Source: JALCLA01 sp965653565 (lineage in GTDB: Bacteria; Pseudomonadota; Gammaproteobacteria; Xanthomonadales; Xanthomonadaceae). From it: a stretch of DNA of 37,143 bases. The DNA is taken from the NCBI GenBank assembly GCA_965653565.1, contig CBFHAI010000043.1:1-37143 (forward strand), given 5' to 3'. The notes under the pieces were generated by a model, which had not been told where the DNA came from, did not search any database, and saw only the letters and a list, made by a program, of their open reading frames with translations. Below, one piece after another: positions 21,784 through 30,193 of the stretch (within the stretch, counting starts at the first letter, position 1; each line of letters begins with the position of its first letter). Position numbers and translations under genes: made by a program.

Positions 21784-23196
21784 ATGGACGCCCTCGCCGA
21801 TACTCCCATTTCCGATCTGCGGCCCACGCTCGATGCCTTGCGCGCGGCGCAGGCCGCCCGCGTGCCCGGCTACGCGCAACGGCGCGATGATTTGACGCGC
21901 TTGCGCGAGGCCTTCAAGCGCCGCCTGCCCGAAATGGTGGAGGCCGTCTCGGCCGACTTCGGCGGCCGCGCACGGCACGAAACGCTGGTCTCCGACGGCA
22001 TGACGACGATCACCGAGATCGGCCACACCTTGCGCCATCTGCGCGGCTGGATGCGCGCGAAACGCAAGTCGGTGAATCTTGCGTTCCTGCCGGCGCGCGC
22101 GGAGATTCGCTACGTGCCGCTCGGCGTGGTCGGCATCATGGCGCCGTGGAATTACCCGGTGAACCTGAGCCTGATTCCGCTGATCGCGGCGATCGCGGCC
22201 GGCAATCATGTGTTGCTGAAACCTTCCGAGCACACGCCGCGCACCGCCGCATTTCTGCGCGACCTGCTGGCCGAGGTTTTTCCGCAGGATCGCGTGGCGG
22301 TGGCGATGGGCGGACCGGAACTCGCCGCGGCTTTCGCGGCCTTGCCGTTCGATCATCTGTTCTTCACCGGTTCGACTGAGCTCGGCCGCAAGGTGATGGC
22401 CGCCGCAGCACCGAACCTCACCCCGCTGACGCTCGAGCTCGGTGGCAAATCGCCGGCATTGATCGCGCCGGATTACCCGCTCGAGCATGCCGTCGAACGC
22501 ATCGTCGCCGGCAAGTGTTTCAACGCCGGGCAGACCTGCATCGCACCGGATTACGTGCTGCTGCCGCGCGCGGCGATCGACAGGTTCGTCGCGATCGCCA
22601 ACGCGAGCGTGGCGCGCCGCTATCCGACGCTGGCGAACAATCCCGACGTGACCTCGGTGGTCAACGATCGCCAGTTCCAGCGGCTGCAATCGATCGTCGC
22701 CGATGCGCGCGAGCGCGGCGCCGAGGTCGTCGAATGCGCCGCCTCGCCGCAGGACGGCCGGCGCGTCTTTCCGCTGACGATCCTGATCGACCCGCCGGCC
22801 GATTCGCGCGCCATGCAGGAAGAATTGTTCGGCCCGGTCCTGCCGCTGAAACCCTACGACGATTTCGACAACGCGCTCGCCGCGGTGCGCGCGCAGGAAC
22901 GACCGCTGGCGTTCTACCCGTTCGACCGCAACAACGTCCGCCTGGAGAACACGCTCGCGTCCGTCACCGCCGGCAGCGTCTGCGTCAACGACACGATGAT
23001 CCATTTCGCACAGCACGACCTGCCGTTCGGCGGCGTCGGCCCCAGCGGCATGGGGCACTATCACGGTCATTCGGGTTTCCTCGCGTTGTCGAAGGCGATG
23101 CCGGTGATGCGGCAGTCGCGCTTCAATGCGATCGGCCTGTTCGATCCGCCGTATGGAAAAGTGGCCGATGCATTGTTGAAGCTGCTGATGCGGTAG
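21784..23196 (+). CDS. NAD(P)-dependent aldehyde dehydrogenase (coniferyl aldehyde dehydrogenase type)
   Basis: 470 residues, a class 3-like ALDH that oxidises aldehydes to acids. Motifs in order: the substrate/cofactor cleft VGIMAPWNYPVNLSLIPL, LLKPSEHTP, the Rossmann FFTGSTELGRKVM, the general base Glu near 218 in LTLELGGKSP, the catalytic Cys near 254 in FNAGQTCIAPDY, and EELFGPVLP. The length and the DAGQ-less NAGQTC form resemble CalB coniferyl aldehyde dehydrogenases and fatty-aldehyde members. The substrate cannot be fixed from sequence. It stands alone on the plus strand, and a hairpin without a T-run (GCGCC GTTGC GGCGC) follows the stop. Confidence 0.92.
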   Translation: MDALADTPISDLRPTLDALRAAQAARVPGYAQRRDDLTRLREAFKRRLPEMVEAVSADFGGRARHETLVSDGMTTITEIGHTLRHLRGWMRAKRKSVNLAFLPARAEIRYVPLGVVGIMAPWNYPVNLSLIPLIAAIAAGNHVLLKPSEHTPRTAAFLRDLLAEVFPQDRVAVAMGGPELAAAFAALPFDHLFFTGSTELGRKVMAAAAPNLTPLTLELGGKSPALIAPDYPLEHAVERIVAGKCFNAGQTCIAPDYVLLPRAAIDRFVAIANASVARRYPTLANNPDVTSVVNDRQFQRLQSIVADARERGAEVVECAASPQDGRRVFPLTILIDPPADSRAMQEELFGPVLPLKPYDDFDNALAAVRAQERPLAFYPFDRNNVRLENTLASVTAGSVCVNDTMIHFAQHDLPFGGVGPSGMGHYHGHSGFLALSKAMPVMRQSRFNAIGLFDPPYGKVADALLKLLMR

Positions 23197-23308
23197 CGCT
23201 AAGGCGCCGTTGCGGCGCGACCCTGCACAGGCGCTTTCGAATCGGGTGTCCGCTTCCAGGGGTGTGGCCGTACTGCGACGGCACCACCTTCGGTCCGGAC
23301 ACCTTCTC

Positions 23309-25633
23309 GTGGAAATCATCGCAAATACTCGCTGCTCATCTGCATCGTCGCCGGGCGTTGCCTTCGGCAGGCGCGCAGCATCGACGGCGCGGCGCCGGCT
23401 GTCGCGAGTGCTCATCGGAGCTGCGCTCGCGGCGCTGATCGGCACCGCGGCCGATACGATATCCGCCGCCACCCTCGACATGGGCGACAGCCGCGCCTGC
23501 GCCATCAAGGACGGCCGGGTGTTCTGCTGGGGCAAGCTGCCCTTCGGCACGCCGGACGGCGCGATCACCACCAGCAACACCGCCATCGCCATCAAGGGTG
23601 CAACCGACGCCTCCGACGTGAGCGTCGGGGCCGCCCACACCTGCGCGATCGCCAACACCGGGGTGCTGTGCTGGGGTGACAACACCTTCGGACGGCTCGG
23701 CAACGGCAGCAACATCGGCAGCGTTTCGCCAGTACCGGTGTCGGGTTTGCAGGCGGGCGCGGTGACATCGATCGCCGCCGGTTTCAGCCACACCTGCGCG
23801 GTGGAAAGCGGCGGTGTGAAATGTTGGGGGATGGGCACGAAGGGCCAGCTCGGCACCGGTTTCCTCAATGCTTCGTTTGTTCCGAAAAGCGTGGTGGGTT
23901 TGGGCGCGAATTCGGGCGCGACCAAAGTCGCGACCGGCTACGAGTTCAGCTGCGCCATCGTGGGCGGTGGCGTGAAGTGCTGGGGCGCGGGCAGTTTCGG
24001 CCGGTTGGGCAACGGAGACATCGTCGATGCAAAGACGCCGGTCGACGTCACTGGCTTGCCGGCGGGGTCGAATCTCGTCGCCGACCTGGCGCTGGGTGAT
24101 TTATTCGCCTGCGCGCGCTTGATCAGCGGCGAAGTCCGCTGTTGGGGCGCTGGCGCCCAAGGGTCGCTGGGCAATGGCGGTAACCAGAACTCATCGGTGC
24201 CCGTTACCGTGATCGACCCGAACGGCCAGCCGCTGACTGGCGTGTCCCGGTTGGCAACGGGGTCGGGCCACGCCTGCGCCGACGGCGGAGCAGGCACCCA
24301 GCTGCGTTGTTGGGGTCGCGGATTGCTCGGGCAACTCGGTTCGGACCTTGCGACCGTTAACGCGGCGGTCGAAGTGGACGGGATATCGAACGTGGACGCT
24401 ATCGCTGCGTCGAGCGAGTCCACCTGCGTGCAGAACTCCGAGGCAGAAATTCGCTGCTTCGGACAGAACCTCTGGGGTGAGCTGGGTGCCGGCTTTGACG
24501 CCTCCGCGGAAATTCCCGAGGCCATAGCCGGCTTGAGTGGAATCGAATTGATCGCGACCGGCGATCGGCATTCGTGCGCGGCGAGCGCCACGGATATCTT
24601 TTGCTGGGGCGAAACCGCCGATGGCAAGCTTGGAACGGGTCCGCAAACCGGCAGGTATCAGGAAACGCCCACTCTCGTCGCCGCACACCCGCCTGGCGGC
24701 GTGACGCACCTGGCGCTCGGTGCCGGGCATTCGTGCTCACGCAATGCCCTCGGTGAAATCCATTGCTGGGGGTTCAACACTTCCGGCCAACTCGGAACCG
24801 GTTTTTTCGCGCCGCACGATGTGCCTACGAAGGTCGCAGGAAACTTCCTCTCCGTGGCGTCGATTGCCGTTCACACGTGCGCTGTGACCGAACAGAATCA
24901 GGCGCAATGCTGGGGGCTGGGCAACCGCGGCCAACTCGGCAACAACACCCAGCAGTCGTCACCATCACCGCAAACCGTTGTCGACGAATTCGGCGCTCCC
25001 CTCACCGACGTCACGCAAGTGGCGGCCGGAACGACGCACTCGTGCGCGCTGGCGGCAGGCGAGGTCTGGTGCTGGGGCGGCAATGATGTGGGCCAAACCG
25101 GGTCGGCCGGCGGCGATAGCTTGTTTGCACAACTCGTAGCCCTGCCCGTCGACGCTTTGGCAATCAGCGTCGGCGGATATCACTCCTGCGCAACCCTTTC
25201 CGACAGCACCACATGGTGCTGGGGCAGTAACGAAACTGCCGGTACGCAGCAATCGGGCCCTGCTCCGCAACTTCACCCACTGCCCGACATTTCCGCCATG
25301 GCGGCGGGCCCGACGGACAACACCTGCGCTTTGACCGCCGACAATGCCGTCCAGTGCTGGGGCAAGAATGGCTATGGCCAACTCGGCGTCGGAAACTTCG
25401 TCGACACGGTGGCTCCGACGACTGCCATCACATTCGACAGCGCCGCGCTTCCGATCGCCATCGCCACCGCCTCCGAGCACAGCTGCGCCGTTCTCGACGA
25501 CGGATCGGTGCACTGCTGGGGCAACGGCCTCTACGGCCGGCGCGGCGATGGCGACGTCGGCTTCACGACGGCGCCGCTGGGTGCCGTCATCTTCCCGGTG
25601 GAAATCTTCGCGGACGGCTTCGAGCAGAACTGA
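23309..25633 (+). CDS. Secreted RCC1-like repeat protein with 14 Cys-pair repeats and IFADGFE C-terminus
   Basis: About 774 residues from GTG 23309. The start is uncertain: an in-frame TTG at 23210 and a GTG at 23408 are alternatives. A signal-like segment is visible (SRVLIGAALAALIGTAA). The rest is 14 tandem repeats of roughly 50 residues, each with the core H-(T/S)-C-A-x(6-9)-C-W-G-x(4-6)-G-x-L-G. That is the RCC1/alpha-tubulin suppressor beta-propeller motif. Fourteen blades would make two seven-bladed propellers. Each repeat keeps two Cys, so disulfides are likely, fitting secretion. The C-terminus is EIFADGFEQN, sharing FxDGFE with two other secreted proteins here. Its role is unknown; such proteins are usually extracellular binding proteins. 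Confidence 0.85.
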   Translation: MEIIANTRCSSASSPGVAFGRRAASTARRRLSRVLIGAALAALIGTAADTISAATLDMGDSRACAIKDGRVFCWGKLPFGTPDGAITTSNTAIAIKGATDASDVSVGAAHTCAIANTGVLCWGDNTFGRLGNGSNIGSVSPVPVSGLQAGAVTSIAAGFSHTCAVESGGVKCWGMGTKGQLGTGFLNASFVPKSVVGLGANSGATKVATGYEFSCAIVGGGVKCWGAGSFGRLGNGDIVDAKTPVDVTGLPAGSNLVADLALGDLFACARLISGEVRCWGAGAQGSLGNGGNQNSSVPVTVIDPNGQPLTGVSRLATGSGHACADGGAGTQLRCWGRGLLGQLGSDLATVNAAVEVDGISNVDAIAASSESTCVQNSEAEIRCFGQNLWGELGAGFDASAEIPEAIAGLSGIELIATGDRHSCAASATDIFCWGETADGKLGTGPQTGRYQETPTLVAAHPPGGVTHLALGAGHSCSRNALGEIHCWGFNTSGQLGTGFFAPHDVPTKVAGNFLSVASIAVHTCAVTEQNQAQCWGLGNRGQLGNNTQQSSPSPQTVVDEFGAPLTDVTQVAAGTTHSCALAAGEVWCWGGNDVGQTGSAGGDSLFAQLVALPVDALAISVGGYHSCATLSDSTTWCWGSNETAGTQQSGPAPQLHPLPDISAMAAGPTDNTCALTADNAVQCWGKNGYGQLGVGNFVDTVAPTTAITFDSAALPIAIATASEHSCAVLDDGSVHCWGNGLYGRRGDGDVGFTTAPLGAVIFPVEIFADGFEQN

Positions 25634-25694
25634 AAGCCACGAAGCGCAGCCGGCTACGATGGCCGACCAGCAGGCCAGCCGACCGCACGGTTAT

Positions 25695-25723
25695 CGACTC
25701 GCAGCCCATCGAGCCGCGAGTCG
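25695..25723. terminator. Hairpin between the convergent RCC1-like and small beta-rich genes
   Basis: CGACTCGC and GCGAGTCG pair over 8 bases around a 13-base loop, in the 107-base gap between two converging genes. No T-run is present on either side. It is a weak bidirectional terminator candidate. Confidence 0.3.
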
Positions 25724-25740
25724 CCACCTCCACGCAACCG

Positions 25741-26076
25741 TCAGAACAACAGCGATACCGAAAAATTGTCGTTGCTGTCGGTCGCAGTGTGCGAATCCAA
25801 GGCCTGAATCGTGATCGTGCGCAGCCCGGGCTCGAGTTCGGTTTCCATGATCTGCGTCGGCAATGTCCGATGCTCCGCAGCGCCATTCGAATACAACTGC
25901 GCCGTGCCGATCACCAGGCCGTCGAGCAGCACCTGCACCGCGATCGGAACATTGTCCACTCGCGCCCACGCCGTGCCTGAGAACACGAAGGTCGCAGGCC
26001 CGTCGAGCGGCGCCTTGAAATTGACGGTGATCGGCAAGGGGCCGGGCAGATTGTTGGCGATGATCAACGCGGTCAT
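25741..26076 (-). CDS. Small beta-rich protein of unknown function
   Basis: 111 residues with a strong ribosome-binding site (AGGAG, 7 bases before the ATG). It has no signal peptide or membrane segment. The sequence alternates hydrophobic strands and turns (PLPITVNFKAPL, GPATFVFSGTAWAR, VPIAVQVLLDGLVIGTAQLY, LRTITIQALDSHT) and looks like a single compact beta sandwich. I do not recognise a family. It converges on the RCC1-like gene, and the patatin gene lies next to it on the same strand with a 142-base gap. Confidence 0.65.
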   Translation of the reverse strand: MTALIIANNLPGPLPITVNFKAPLDGPATFVFSGTAWARVDNVPIAVQVLLDGLVIGTAQLYSNGAAEHRTLPTQIMETELEPGLRTITIQALDSHTATDSNDNFSVSLLF

Positions 26077-26218
26077 GGTCGAACTCCTGGCAGGAAAGGA
26101 TGCGATGTCGCACGCGCCACATCGCCGCGGAAGAGTGGGCCTATCGCGAAAGTTTGTCGAGGTGACAAATTCCTAGATGACCGGTGTCCGCGAAGTCATT
26201 CCGCCGGCCAGCGTCGGC

Positions 26219-28051
26219 CTACAGTCCCAACAACGGCGCTTCGGCCGTCAACGCATCGCGCGGTCCGCCGACCTGCCGGATCGTGTACTGGTATCCGAGA
26301 TCGATGGCGCGCGCGAAGGCCTGCCATTCGAGCAGGTCGATGCCTTCCAGCGCCGGTTTGAGCAGCAATCGGGTTTGGCGGCGGCGGCGTTGTACGGTGG
26401 CGTCGGAGTTCACCATGCCAGCGCGCAGCAGGATTTTCCCCAGGCTTGGGCGTTTGCGGAGGCCGAAGAATTCCGGAATCAGCCGCCACCAGACGGGCAT
26501 CTCGGTTTCTTCCATCGTGGTTTCGAGGCGGTAGTTGCCGCCGACGTCGACGGCGACGATTTCACCGTTGAGGCGTTTGCGCATTTCGGCGACGGGCAGG
26601 TTATCGATGACACCGCCGTCGACCAGCACTTTTCCGCCGGCGAACACCGGCGGCAGGACGCCGGGAATCGCGCATGAGGCGCGCAGCCAGCGCCACAGCG
26701 TGCCGCGCTCGTGAACTTCCAGCGCGCCCTCGGTGAGATTGCTCGAGACGCAGAAGAACGGCAGCGGCAAATCCTCGATGTCGCGCTCGCCGAAGGCTTC
26801 GCGCAGCAGGCGCGACACCTTGCGGCCCGAGCGCAGCGAAACCAGCGGCAGCGTCCAGTCGGACAGCGGATTGGTGTCGACGAAGCAGGTGCGGTAGGTC
26901 TCGACCATCTGCGGGTAGGACCAATCGGCCGCGATGCCGGCGCCGATGATGCCGCCGATGCTGCAGCCACCGACGTAGTCGATCTCGATGCCGGCGTCGC
27001 GCAATGCACGCACCGCACCGATGTGCGCGAAACCGCGCGCGCCCCCGCCCGACAGCACCAATCCAGTGGCGCGTCCGGTAAGGCGGCGCGCGAGACGCGC
27101 GAGGTCGCCATCGTTGCGGATGTGGTGATGCGCGGTGACTTGCGGGAACGCGGCGCGCCAGGGTCGCGTGCTGCCGGGACGCGGGTCTTCTTTCTGCAGC
27201 AGGACGAGATGTTGCGGCAGATGGGAGGTCGGCGGGGCGAAGGGCGGCTGGCTCGTTGCGGGCGGTTCGACAGGCTCACCACGAACGGATGAGGAGGGAT
27301 TGGCCGCGAAGATAGAGCGCGCCAACGGCTGCGCATCGCGCGTCGCCCCCGCGAGTATCAGCACGCAGTCGCTCTGCCGCAGGCAGCGTTCGCGCCACGA
27401 CGGTTCCTCGCTGCCGATGTAGATCAGGAACGCGCTGCGTGCCTCGCGTGAGGTGAACCAGCCCGGCTCGCGTCCACGCGCGTGCGAAGCTTCGATCAGC
27501 GCGCCGACGGGGTCGACGTTCAACGCCGCCGCGAGGCGGCGGGCGAAACCGATCAGATCGATGCCCGGATGCGCCGGCAGCAGCGCGAAGCAGTGCGGCA
27601 CGGCGGCCGCACCGCGCGTGTCGGAGAAACGGCGCAGCGCGACGCGCGCCATGTTGAGCATCGCTTGCGGATGCGCGGCGATCAATCGCTCGAAGGCTTC
27701 GCGCGACAGGCGCAATAATTCGCTGTCGCGCATCGCGATCACGGTGGCCGAGCGCGGCACCGCGGCGATCAGGCCGGTCTCGCCGACGCATTCGCCCGGC
27801 GTCACTGCGCCGAGCGCGCGCACGCGGCCTTCGTCATCGGTCTTGCTCGCGGCCAGTCGGCCATAGATCAGGATGTAGAGCGCATCGGAGGCGTCGTTCT
27901 GCGCGAACAACACCGCGCCGCCGGGCAGCGCAAGCCATTCCATGCGATCGGCCAGATCGCCGAGCGAATGCGCATCCATGCCGGCGAACAGCGGCAGTGC
28001 CGCCAGGCGCAGCAGCAGTTCGCGTCGCGCAAGCTCGTCGTGGCGCTGCAC
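26219..28051 (-). CDS. Patatin-like phospholipase with N-terminal cyclic nucleotide-binding domain (NTE family)
   Basis: 610 residues from GTG 28051, chosen because GGGGAGA lies 6 bases upstream and the protein then begins at the cNMP-binding fold (about 10-135: LFAGMDAHSLGDLADRM, GECVGETGLIAAVPRSATV). The region 140-250 is a linker domain of NTE-type proteins. The patatin domain starts near 330 with the oxyanion loop SGGGARGFAH. It has the Ser nucleophile in GCSIGG (near 363) and the catalytic Asp in DGGVIDNLP (near 477). It should hydrolyse (lyso)phospholipids, perhaps under cyclic-nucleotide control. Residues around 253-262 (SVRGEPVEPPA) are translated from a REP-type palindrome. The gene is divergent from prlC (84-base gap). 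Confidence 0.9.
   Translation of the reverse strand: MQRHDELARRELLLRLAALPLFAGMDAHSLGDLADRMEWLALPGGAVLFAQNDASDALYILIYGRLAASKTDDEGRVRALGAVTPGECVGETGLIAAVPRSATVIAMRDSELLRLSREAFERLIAAHPQAMLNMARVALRRFSDTRGAAAVPHCFALLPAHPGIDLIGFARRLAAALNVDPVGALIEASHARGREPGWFTSREARSAFLIYIGSEEPSWRERCLRQSDCVLILAGATRDAQPLARSIFAANPSSSVRGEPVEPPATSQPPFAPPTSHLPQHLVLLQKEDPRPGSTRPWRAAFPQVTAHHHIRNDGDLARLARRLTGRATGLVLSGGGARGFAHIGAVRALRDAGIEIDYVGGCSIGGIIGAGIAADWSYPQMVETYRTCFVDTNPLSDWTLPLVSLRSGRKVSRLLREAFGERDIEDLPLPFFCVSSNLTEGALEVHERGTLWRWLRASCAIPGVLPPVFAGGKVLVDGGVIDNLPVAEMRKRLNGEIVAVDVGGNYRLETTMEETEMPVWWRLIPEFFGLRKRPSLGKILLRAGMVNSDATVQRRRRQTRLLLKPALEGIDLLEWQAFARAIDLGYQYTIRQVGGPRDALTAEAPLLGL
27264..27288. repeat. REP-type palindrome inside the patatin gene
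   Basis: GTTCG (27265-27269) and CGAAC (27282-27286) flank ACAGGCTCACCA, the widespread gammaproteobacterial REP form TTCGACAGGCTCACCACGAA. It is read in frame through the patatin linker between the cNMP and lipase domains. Confidence 0.75.
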
Positions 28052-28135
28052 GCTCGGCTCTCCCCGGGCCCCGAGTCTGCCGGCATTATGCTCCGCCCGC
28101 TTGAATTCCGGCGCGCCCCGCGCCACCTTCCGCAG

Positions 28136-30181
28136 ATGAAAACCGACCCCAACCCCCTGCTCGCCGAGCGCGAGCTGCCCGAATTTTCCGCCATCCAGCC
28201 CGCCCACATCGCGCCGGCGATCGATACGGTGCTGGAAGAATTCCGTCGCGAAGTCGACCGCCTCGTCGCCGATCCGAAGGCCCGCACCTTCGACACGCTG
28301 ATCGCTCCGCTCGAACGGCTCGAGGATCGACTCAATCGCGCCTGGGCACCGGTGTCGCACCTGCACGGCGTGAAGGATTCGCCGGAACTGCGCGAGGTAT
28401 ACGGCATGATGGTCGAAAAGCTGACCGATCATTCGACCGAACTCGGACAAAACCGCGATCTGTTCGAGGCCGTGCTGGCGATCCGCGAATCCGCGGAATT
28501 TGCAACGCTCGACGCCCCGCGCCGCATGATGATCGAAGACAGCCTGCGCGATTTCCGCCTCAGCGGCGTGGCGCTCGAAGAGCCGCAGCGGGCGCGTTTC
28601 AAGGACATCCAGACCGAACTTTCCAAACTGGAAACCGAATTTTCCGAAGCAGTGCTTGATGCCACCGAAGCATGGACCCGGCCTTTGAGCGAAACCGAAT
28701 TGGAAGGACTGCCGGAATCGGCGTTGGCAATGCTCGCGCAATCGGCGAAAGAGAAAGACATCGAAGGCCACCTCGCCACATTGAAAGGCCCGGTGGTGCA
28801 GGCCGTGCTCACTTATGCGGAAAACCGCGAGCTGCGTGCCGAGTTGTACCGCGCCTACAACACGCGCGCCTCGGATCAGGCGGCCGATGGCGGCGAGCAT
28901 GACAATACGTTGCGCATCGAACGCATCCTCGCGCTGCGCCACGAAACCGCGAAACTGCTCGGCTTCGAGTCGGCCGCGCATCTGTCGCTGGCCGACAAGA
29001 TGGCCGGCACGCCGGAGCGGGTGCTGGCTTTCCTGCACGATCTTGCGGCGCGCGCGAAACCAGTCGCTTTGCGCGAACTCGACGAATTGCGCGATTTCGC
29101 GAGGAAGGAATTGAGCATCGAGAAACTGGAGCCGTGGGACGTGCCGTGGGCCAGCGAAAAGCTGCGCCAGCGGCTGTTCGATTTCTCCGAAGAAGAAATC
29201 AAACCGTTCTTCCCGCTCGACGCCGCGCTGACCGGCCTGTTCACCGTGGCCGAGCGCGCCTTCGGCGTGCGCCTGGTGACGCGTGATGGCGTCGACGTGT
29301 GGCATGAGGATGTGCGCTACTTCGACGTGATCGATGCCGACGGCGCCGTGCGCGCCGGCGTCTACTTCGATCTTTATGCGCGCTCCGGCAAGCGCGGCGG
29401 CGCCTGGATGGACGTGTGCCGTACGCGTTTCGACGATGAGGCTTCACGGCAGCGTCCGGTGGCGTTCCTTACCTGCAATTTCGCGATGCCCGGCGTCGAT
29501 CAGCCGTCACTGCTCACGCACGACGACGTGCTGACCTTGTTCCACGAGTTCGGCCACGGCCTGCATCACCTGCTTACCGAAATCGGCTGGCCCAGCGTCG
29601 GCGGCATCAGCGGCGTGGAGTGGGATGCCGTCGAATTGCCGAGCCAGTTCATGGAGAACTACGGCTGGCAGCGCGAAGCGCTCGATCTGTTCGCGCGCCA
29701 CTGGAAAACCTCCGAACCCCTGCCGCAGGCGCTGTTCGACAAGATGCAGGCGGCGCGGCACTTCCACGCGGGATTGTTCCTCGTGCGGCAACTCGAATTC
29801 GCTCTGTTCGATTTCCGCGTCCACCTGGAATACGACCCGACGCACGGCGCGAACACGCTCGGCGTGCTCGATGAAGTGCGCCGCGAAGTAGCGGCCATCG
29901 TGCCGCCGGCGTGGCATCGGTTCCCGCACTCGTTCACGCATGTTTTCGCCGGTGGCTATGCGGCCGGTTACTACAGCTATCTGTGGGCCGAAGTGCTGAG
30001 CGCGGATGCCTTCGCAGCGTTCGAGGAAGCCGGGCTGTTCGACGCGAAAACCGGTGAACGCTATCGCCGCGAGATTCTCGCGGTGGGCGGTTCGCGGCCC
30101 GCGCTCGAGAGTTTCGTCGCGTTCCGTGGCCGCGAGCCGACACCGGATGCGCTACTGAAGAGCTATGGTTTCGCGGCATAG
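28136..30181 (+). CDS. prlC: Oligopeptidase A
   Basis: 681 residues, almost the length of E. coli OpdA (680). It is a cytosolic M3 zinc metallopeptidase that degrades short peptides, including signal-peptide fragments. The zinc motif is HEFGHGLHH in LFHEFGHGLHHLL (near 469), with the third ligand Glu in GVEWDAVELPSQFMENY. ADGEHDNTLRIERILALRHE and FVAGGYAAGYYSYLWAE are also family-typical. The start at 28136 gives MKTDPNPLLAERELPEFSAI, matching OpdA. It is 12 bases before the MFS gene, so they are co-transcribed. The upstream divergent gene is the patatin. Confidence 0.95.
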   Translation: MKTDPNPLLAERELPEFSAIQPAHIAPAIDTVLEEFRREVDRLVADPKARTFDTLIAPLERLEDRLNRAWAPVSHLHGVKDSPELREVYGMMVEKLTDHSTELGQNRDLFEAVLAIRESAEFATLDAPRRMMIEDSLRDFRLSGVALEEPQRARFKDIQTELSKLETEFSEAVLDATEAWTRPLSETELEGLPESALAMLAQSAKEKDIEGHLATLKGPVVQAVLTYAENRELRAELYRAYNTRASDQAADGGEHDNTLRIERILALRHETAKLLGFESAAHLSLADKMAGTPERVLAFLHDLAARAKPVALRELDELRDFARKELSIEKLEPWDVPWASEKLRQRLFDFSEEEIKPFFPLDAALTGLFTVAERAFGVRLVTRDGVDVWHEDVRYFDVIDADGAVRAGVYFDLYARSGKRGGAWMDVCRTRFDDEASRQRPVAFLTCNFAMPGVDQPSLLTHDDVLTLFHEFGHGLHHLLTEIGWPSVGGISGVEWDAVELPSQFMENYGWQREALDLFARHWKTSEPLPQALFDKMQAARHFHAGLFLVRQLEFALFDFRVHLEYDPTHGANTLGVLDEVRREVAAIVPPAWHRFPHSFTHVFAGGYAAGYYSYLWAEVLSADAFAAFEEAGLFDAKTGERYRREILAVGGSRPALESFVAFRGREPTPDALLKSYGFAA

Positions 30182-30193
30182 CGAGCGGCGCCG

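Noticed and set aside
26219..29305. A 1028-residue patatin starting at 29305
   Set aside because: The first 400 residues read antisense to prlC and have no domain; the GTG at 28051 with its ribosome-binding site is the natural start.
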